Assembly (NCBI RefSeq): GCF_051014445.1 | Contig: NC_135147.1 | Span: 27,742,479 to 27,806,478 of the forward strand | Direction: 5' to 3' | Origin: Colletes latitarsis | Lineage: Eukaryota > Arthropoda > Insecta > Hymenoptera > Colletidae | Length of the DNA: 64,000 nt | In this document: positions 59,397-64,000 of the stretch, one piece after another | How positions within the stretch are numbered: the first letter of the stretch is position 1 | Layout of the letters: each line of letters starts with the position of its first letter | Program-made: the position numbers and the translations under genes | Notes under the pieces: generated by a model | What the model was told of the DNA's origin: nothing | Databases searched by the model: none | The model's input: the letters and a program-made list of their open reading frames with translations, nothing else

Positions 59397-60876
59397 ATGT
59401 TGCCAGGAAGACCTCCGGTGACAGGTAATATCGTACAAATTGATTTATTGAAGTCATACAAATTTATCATTAACATAATCAAGTGACTTTTATTTCACTT
59501 AACCTCTTACTTTTTATTTTTCATAATTGACAGAGAATCCTTTGGGACTCTCTTGGCATGACAGCGCATGGATTCCTGTATTAAATCCAAATAACATAAT
59601 GGACTACTTCTCTGAAAGAAGTAATCCCTTTTATGATAGAACTTGCAACAATGAAATTGTTAAAATGCAACGTTTAAGTCCTGATCAATTGCAGTATGTT
59701 TTCTATAAGTTCCATTATCAAAGTAAAGGTACAGTACAAGTTCATTCACATACTTCAATTCGAATAAATTTGAGAGTTGCAGTGATTACTGAGCTTTGAT
59801 ATTCTAATTTTTGATTTTTCCATTGTATTTTTAATTTGTTTGCTCTGTATACAATAGATAAAAAGTTTAGATATATTCCAGTAAACTGTATGGTAGATAT
59901 TTTAAATTCTTATTATCATTTTATTACATGAACTTTCTTAAAGTAAAATGAGATCAATCTTAAAAGATTTTGTCTTGTAATATAATTGTTTTAGTTTGTA
60001 TATTATTTTGGTTGTAAAATAAAATTTGCTTTGGAAAAGAAAAGTATCGTTTGTTTTGTAGATCTAAGAAGCATTAAATATTAAATTTTTGTAATATTAA
60101 AACAAAAAATGTGATCATATTTTTCAAATAAATGGATATTGTAACCTTGTGTGAATGAATCTTTGTTACTGTACATATAATTTAGAATTGTAAAATGATA
60201 CTATCATATGTTTAATTTCAGAAATATGACTGGGCTCGAATATATACTTTTACATGTTCAAGAACCTATTTTATATGTAATTAGAAAGCAGCATCGTCAT
60301 TCTCCGATTTTAGCGGCACCGCTCGCCGATTATTATATCATTGCGGGCGTTGTGTATCAAGCACCTGATTTAGCGTCCGTCGTGAGCTCAAGATTGGTAC
60401 TTTGCAGTTATAAAAAACATAGTAGCATTGGCTAAAATTATGGTTCTAATTTGTGAAACTCTATTTTATAGTTATCTACAGTACACCATCTACAGTCTGG
60501 TTTTGAAGAGGCTAGTTCTTGTTCTCGATATCATCCTAGTAAAGGATACTATTGGGATTTTAAAAATGGGAAAGCCTTGGCCACGAAGAAGGAAACTCCT
60601 GTTCGCGAGGAACCCAGCTCTTTATTTCAACGCCAAAGGGTGGACATGTTACTCGCCGAACTTACGCGTAAATACCCATTATCTATCCCAAAACCAGTGA
60701 ATCAAGTAACAGAGTCTTGTAAGTACTTAGTTTAGTAAACGAAGTTAATTAAGTAAAACTTAAATGCAAAAGTCACATTTATTTGCTTGTTTTTAGCCAT
60801 GGAAATTAAACAAGAAATTAAAGTTGAAAAGAAAGATATGAAACCACCGCCAGAAAAGAAGCCAAAAGTTAATTAA
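59397..60876 (+). CDS. MED6: Mediator of RNA polymerase II transcription subunit 6
   Basis: Five coding exons give 229 aa: 59397-59424, 59534-59693, 60222-60396, 60472-60718 and 60797-60876. Conserved blocks are nearly identical to animal MED6: LGLSWHDSAWIPVL, DYFSERSNPFYDRTCNNE, the GLEYILLHVQEPILYVIRK strand pair, PLADYYIIAGVVYQAPDL, SRYHPSKGYYWDFK, and FQRQRVDMLLAELTRKYP. MED6 is a head-module core subunit of the nuclear Mediator complex that links activators to RNA polymerase II. The C-terminus is Lys- and Pro-rich, as in other members. The first exon encodes only nine residues, so its start rests on frame agreement and the GTAATA donor. Intron 2 is longer (528 bases) than the rest. Confidence 0.95.
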
Positions 60877-61102
60877 CAAAGACTGTAATATATAATGATT
60901 TAAGTTTATGTATGTATTCCATATAATCTCTATTTTCATGGCACATTTACTTCATGAGACAAGCATTTAACATTCGAATTAATTGTATTTTTTTTTCTGG
61001 AATATAAAAATTGTAATGTACTGGTATGTAATGTATTAGTATTAGACATAGTGTAAAATTAAAGACAAGTCATATATTTTTTATTTCACCGTTAATGTTT
61101 TC
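60877..61102. other. 3'UTR of MED6, convergent with the small minus-strand gene
   Basis: AT-rich with ATTAAA near 61055. No coding sequence. Confidence 0.5.
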
Positions 61103-61422
61103 TCATTTTTTCTTACACCATGGACAGTCAAGATCAATTTCTTCTTTTATATTTTTTCCCATTGGTTTGAACTGTTTGTTCTTGATACCTCTGTGTCTAC
61201 ATCGTGTTTCATCGCGAACATTGTTATTGGGACATTTAAGTGTTGAATTACAGGTAGGATTTCCATGTTTTTGAGCTTGAACATAGCGGGAACACATCGA
61301 AATAGAATTTGACGTAATCTAGAAACGTTATAACCATGTTATTACAATTATCGAATAAAATTCAGAAGTATTCTGTCACAGACTTTCATATTATTTCGTA
61401 CTGCGGACCGAAAACGGTGCAT
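61103..61422 (-). CDS. Hypothetical Cys-rich small protein
   Basis: A minus-strand exon, 61318-61103 (acceptor TTTCTAG), encodes a Cys-rich stretch with six cysteines. In order these are CSRY, PTCN, LKCPNNN, TRCRHRG and a C-terminal DCPWCKKK. The spacing suggests metal binding or disulphides. An upstream mini-exon 61422-61384 (MHRFRSAVRNNMK, donor GTCTGT) joins in phase and would give 84 aa; alternatively translation starts at the internal ATG 61297 (64 aa). I do not recognise a family. It converges with MED6 and is head to head with the next gene, only about 240 bases apart. Confidence 0.42.
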
Positions 61423-61664
61423 GACACTTGTATTATTATCAAAAATTCAAATATTTCCTTAATAGAACTATCAGGTATAAAAATGTAACTGCTGCACTTT
61501 AAATTTTTATGAAAATGGTTATAGAGAAAAAAAACTTTTTAAATGTCAAGATACATTAGTATTTCAATTTTTTCTTTTTAGTATTTCATTTGTAATTGAC
61601 TTGATTATCTAACAACAAACGTGTCTTGTTTCACACCAGAAAAATCGTATATATCTCGTAAAAA

Positions 61665-62429
61665 ATGATATGTGATGGAAATACATGCGACAGAGAGTAT
61701 CCAGATACAGAACCTAACGATCAGAGTCTCGAGAACGTCGAGGATGAATTTGTCGAAAGCCTAAAACACGAGAAATGCAAAATCATTCGATTGGTTCGTC
61801 AACAAATGGACAAATTTCACGATACACAAGTAAAATCGTATAATAATTAAAGCTGTCTAACGTTTCACGTTTATGTTCGTGTATTGAAGGGGAAAATTAC
61901 GACTTTGTTTCTTAGTACAGTTTGCCTTCAGTGTTGGAAGAATCGAGGAGAAAGTTTAAACTGGACCTACAAAACACTACGTACGACATCAACCAAGAAC
62001 TAAACGTAAAAGAAGAAGACACAAACAATGAAGCAAACATTACACCGCGTACATTTCAAATGACAAGTTCAACGCTAATTCGTCAAGCGAGGCTTGCACG
62101 TAGTTTAGGAAATATTCGTCGAAAAATGTTCGCTCTAATGTCAGTCGCTGGACTTGTTGCGTTCATGTTATTCGTGTACAGTGTTTATTTTCGTGCGTAC
62201 CTTTGCAACAATGGCCAGTCGTGCGTAATATCTTTTCGGTATATTCATGCCAAGCACGCGTTATTTTAAACAAAATCTTGAATTAAATTGTCGCAAGGCT
62301 GTCGCATATTTAAAACGAACGTGGCGCGTGGAAAGATCTACGTAAATTATTCGAAAATAGCGAACGCATCGTCGTAACTTTGGGTAATTTTTTGTTTGTT
62401 GCAGAATAAGGAAACCGTCTAAGACTTGA
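61665..62429 (+). CDS. Hypothetical single-pass membrane protein
   Basis: Exons 61665-61829 and 61916 onward join in phase 0 (GTAAAA donor, TTTCTTAG acceptor). The protein starts MICDGNTCDREYPDTEP and has a long hydrophilic, acidic and coiled-coil-like N-terminal part (about 150 residues). A basic stretch (RQARLARSLGNIRRK) precedes one membrane helix (MFALMSVAGLVAFMLFVYSVYF), so it looks like an N-in protein with a short C-terminal tail. The frame can read on to TAA at 62267-62269. However, the strong acceptor TTGTTTGTTGCAG at 62392-62404 suggests a last exon reached from donor 62221 (end 62429) or 62225 (end 62422). I cannot decide between the three ends, and I recognise no family. Confidence 0.45.
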
Positions 62430-62903
62430 CACAAAATATATTAAACTTGGAATAATACACCGTGTGTAGCGTTTAGTTAGTATGCAACTAGTCGTCTTGA
62501 TGATTCCTAGATCATGTCCGGTTCCGTATGTTTTTTCGACGATGAGGCGTTCGACCTCTAAGCGATGTATCGCGTCGTTTCTCGTGCGATGCGCGCCAAA
62601 ATTCGGTCGCAGAATCAGTTGCAATTTATTTCTTTCATGTTCACCGTCGGCCGACGATCAACGGTAAGATCTTTTTTAGGCTTCGAGATCGGTCCTTCTG
62701 ATATGTTTGCTCGGGCTTCCTTAAACTCATCTTTACACGCAACTTTCTGGACCAGGTATAGAGTTGGCAATAATGATCTCCTTCATCAAGTTACGGTCAG
62801 CCTTAAAGCTAATGGGTTCCCAAGACTTTGCAGAGAATGGGTTTAACTGTAATACGAAGTAGGAAAAAGAGATGCGATAAGAAAAATTATAAATATACTA
62901 AAA
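62430..62903. other. Spacer between the membrane protein gene and the sidestep-like gene
   Basis: Contains short frames (62482-62667 and 62565-62846) that look like chance. It could hold a further 3' exon of the minus-strand sidestep-like gene, because a GTAAGG donor lies just before that gene's stop codon. Confidence 0.35.
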
Positions 62904-63905
62904 TCATGAAAACCTTACGCTGCATCTGTTAGTTTGAAGTCCTTGTTTGTGAATGTCGTACGGCGCGAAGAGCGTGTCTGGTCTCACCGGTAGAAACAAT
63001 TGTGGTTCGCGTTTTATTTTTTCCTGGTCTGAAAGGGGAGTCCGCGTCATTCGACGTTCACGAGATACTACCGATGCGATAAAAAATAAAGAGTAGATTA
63101 CCTTGCGGTGATTGTATGATGTCCGGTTGATTGTTAAGCGCATAATCGGTGACCTGTTTTAGCGTATACTCGACGAAGTAAGTGTGATCTCCGTGCGTAA
63201 CATCGAGCATCGAGTTGTTCCTCGAATCCGGCGGTGTGATTATCGGTTGTTTCATGTAGGGTTCAATGTGCACCGGGGATGTCGTACCTCTGCGTCGATA
63301 CATCATCAACATCACCGAGAGCACGGTGACGCCGAGTACTATTAGACATCCGATGAGAAGCAAAATGAGTGGCAGCATGCTTACTCCACTGTCTGTAAGA
63401 TGGAATGCGAGTGATCGAAACGTTTAATCGAGTACTTTGCTCGAAATATTAATTAGAGTAGTTTCAATAGAATTTTATTGATCCCGAGGTATTCGGTTTA
63501 CTTTTCCAATTATTCAGAAACGTGATCGTCTAACAATTTTCAATCAGTATACAACTACTCGATAGTTTAAATATATCGAGTTACCTGTATGTTTCTCCGA
63601 GTCCCTCAGCATTATGTCCTCCAGTAAACTTACTTCGCTTCGCCCTTTGGCGTTTACAGCATACGTGACTAGGTAAAAATGCGTGGCTGGGAGAAGATCC
63701 GCCACGGCTATACGAAATATCGGCACGTCCGTGGATATGCTGGACGCGTTCATCCGCAGGTTTCCAGTGAGAACTTCGTAAGCTTCCAAACGAAATTCTT
63801 GCCTCAGTCCGCCATCGTATCCTGGCACGCATTCAACCTCCAGTATCTCGGAACTTTGATTCAACGACGCCTTTATCGTGCAATTGTTCAAAGGGTTTGG
63901 TTTCA
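62904..63905 (-). CDS. Sidestep-family Ig/FN3 transmembrane receptor (3' end; continues beyond window)
   Basis: Minus-strand exons 63905-63585, 63392-63102 and 63028-62904 join in phase and give the last ~245 residues. The first is a fibronectin type III domain with the family pattern NPLNNCT, LEVECVPGYDGGLRQEFRLE, YAVNAKGRSE. The second has a membrane helix (LPLILLLIGCLIVLGVTVLS) and the start of the cytosolic tail with conserved HIEPYMK, TYFVEYTLK and DYALNNQPDIIQ segments. The last gives REPQLFLPVRP and ends at TGA 62904. Sidestep proteins have five Ig domains, one FN3 domain and a helix, and serve as neuronal guidance ligands or receptors for Beat proteins; the Ig exons must lie beyond position 64000. 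A GTAAGG donor shortly before the stop allows an alternative spliced C-terminus. Which sidestep paralog this is cannot be told from this part. Confidence 0.85.
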
Positions 63906-64000
63906 CTGTAAACACGCCAAGTTGACCAGAAAATTCGTAAGCATATCGAGTATACCGAATCACTTTGCTAGCGAACCATATCCCGACTAGTTTAACTTAT
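63906..64000 (-). other. Intron of the sidestep-like gene at the window edge
   Basis: Upstream of the GTTTACAG acceptor on the minus strand the reading frame continues without family similarity, so this is taken as intron. Confidence 0.5.

Noticed and set aside
63679..63990. Plus-strand 103-aa frame at the window end
   Set aside because: Shadow of the FN3 exon of the sidestep-like gene on the minus strand.
1..64000. CRISPR arrays, phage, plasmid or bacterial defence systems
   Set aside because: All recognised genes are eukaryotic with introns; no direct-repeat/spacer array or prokaryotic gene was seen.

Overview
The window reads as nuclear DNA of an insect, most likely a hymenopteran (bee or wasp). 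The reasons are short introns with GT-AG ends, AT-rich gene-dense stretches alternating with CpG- and TCGA-rich non-coding stretches, many microsatellites, and the recognisable insect gene set. There are no bacterial-style operons, CRISPR arrays, rRNA genes or tRNA genes that I can support. The species call is inference. The exon structures were built by hand from splice-site and reading-frame agreement.

Layout. Positions 1-1521 hold the 3' part of PNPT1 (mitochondrial polynucleotide phosphorylase, + strand). Positions 2051-2654 hold a two-exon gene for the small complex III subunit UQCR10. From 3508 to 10126 lie three tandem paralogs for secreted leucine-rich-repeat proteins, each with an apparently intronless coding region behind a 5'UTR intron. 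From 12062 to 32678 lies the Na+/Ca2+ exchanger Calx/NCX (8 coding exons, 867 aa) with large CpG-rich introns. About 11 kb without a recognisable gene follows (32679-43773), with several microsatellites.

From 43774 the window becomes gene-dense and AT-rich: a GH13 maltase-like protein whose nucleophile position is Asn (43774-46287); a putative small membrane protein resembling the membrane segment of CD98 heavy chain (46924-47925); CD98hc/SLC3A2 itself (49407-52636); JKAMP on the minus strand (53061-54217); a BLVRB-type NADPH flavin/biliverdin reductase (55780-56703); NAA80-type N-acetyltransferase on the minus strand (57159-57896); a doubtful small minus-strand gene (58618-58953); Mediator subunit MED6 (59397-60876); a putative Cys-rich small protein on the minus strand (61103-61422) head to head with a putative single-pass membrane protein (61665-62429); and the 3' end of a sidestep-family Ig/FN3 receptor on the minus strand (62904-63905, continuing beyond the window).

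Most genes are unrelated housekeeping or neuronal genes that share a neighbourhood. The part that hangs together is 43.7-52.7 kb. CD98 heavy chains are known relatives of GH13 glucosidases, and here a maltase-like gene that lacks the catalytic nucleophile sits next to CD98hc. The two genes share six intron positions with identical phases, and between them is a possible short gene carrying only a CD98hc-like membrane segment. This is the most interesting locus in the window. The tandem secreted LRR family is the second.
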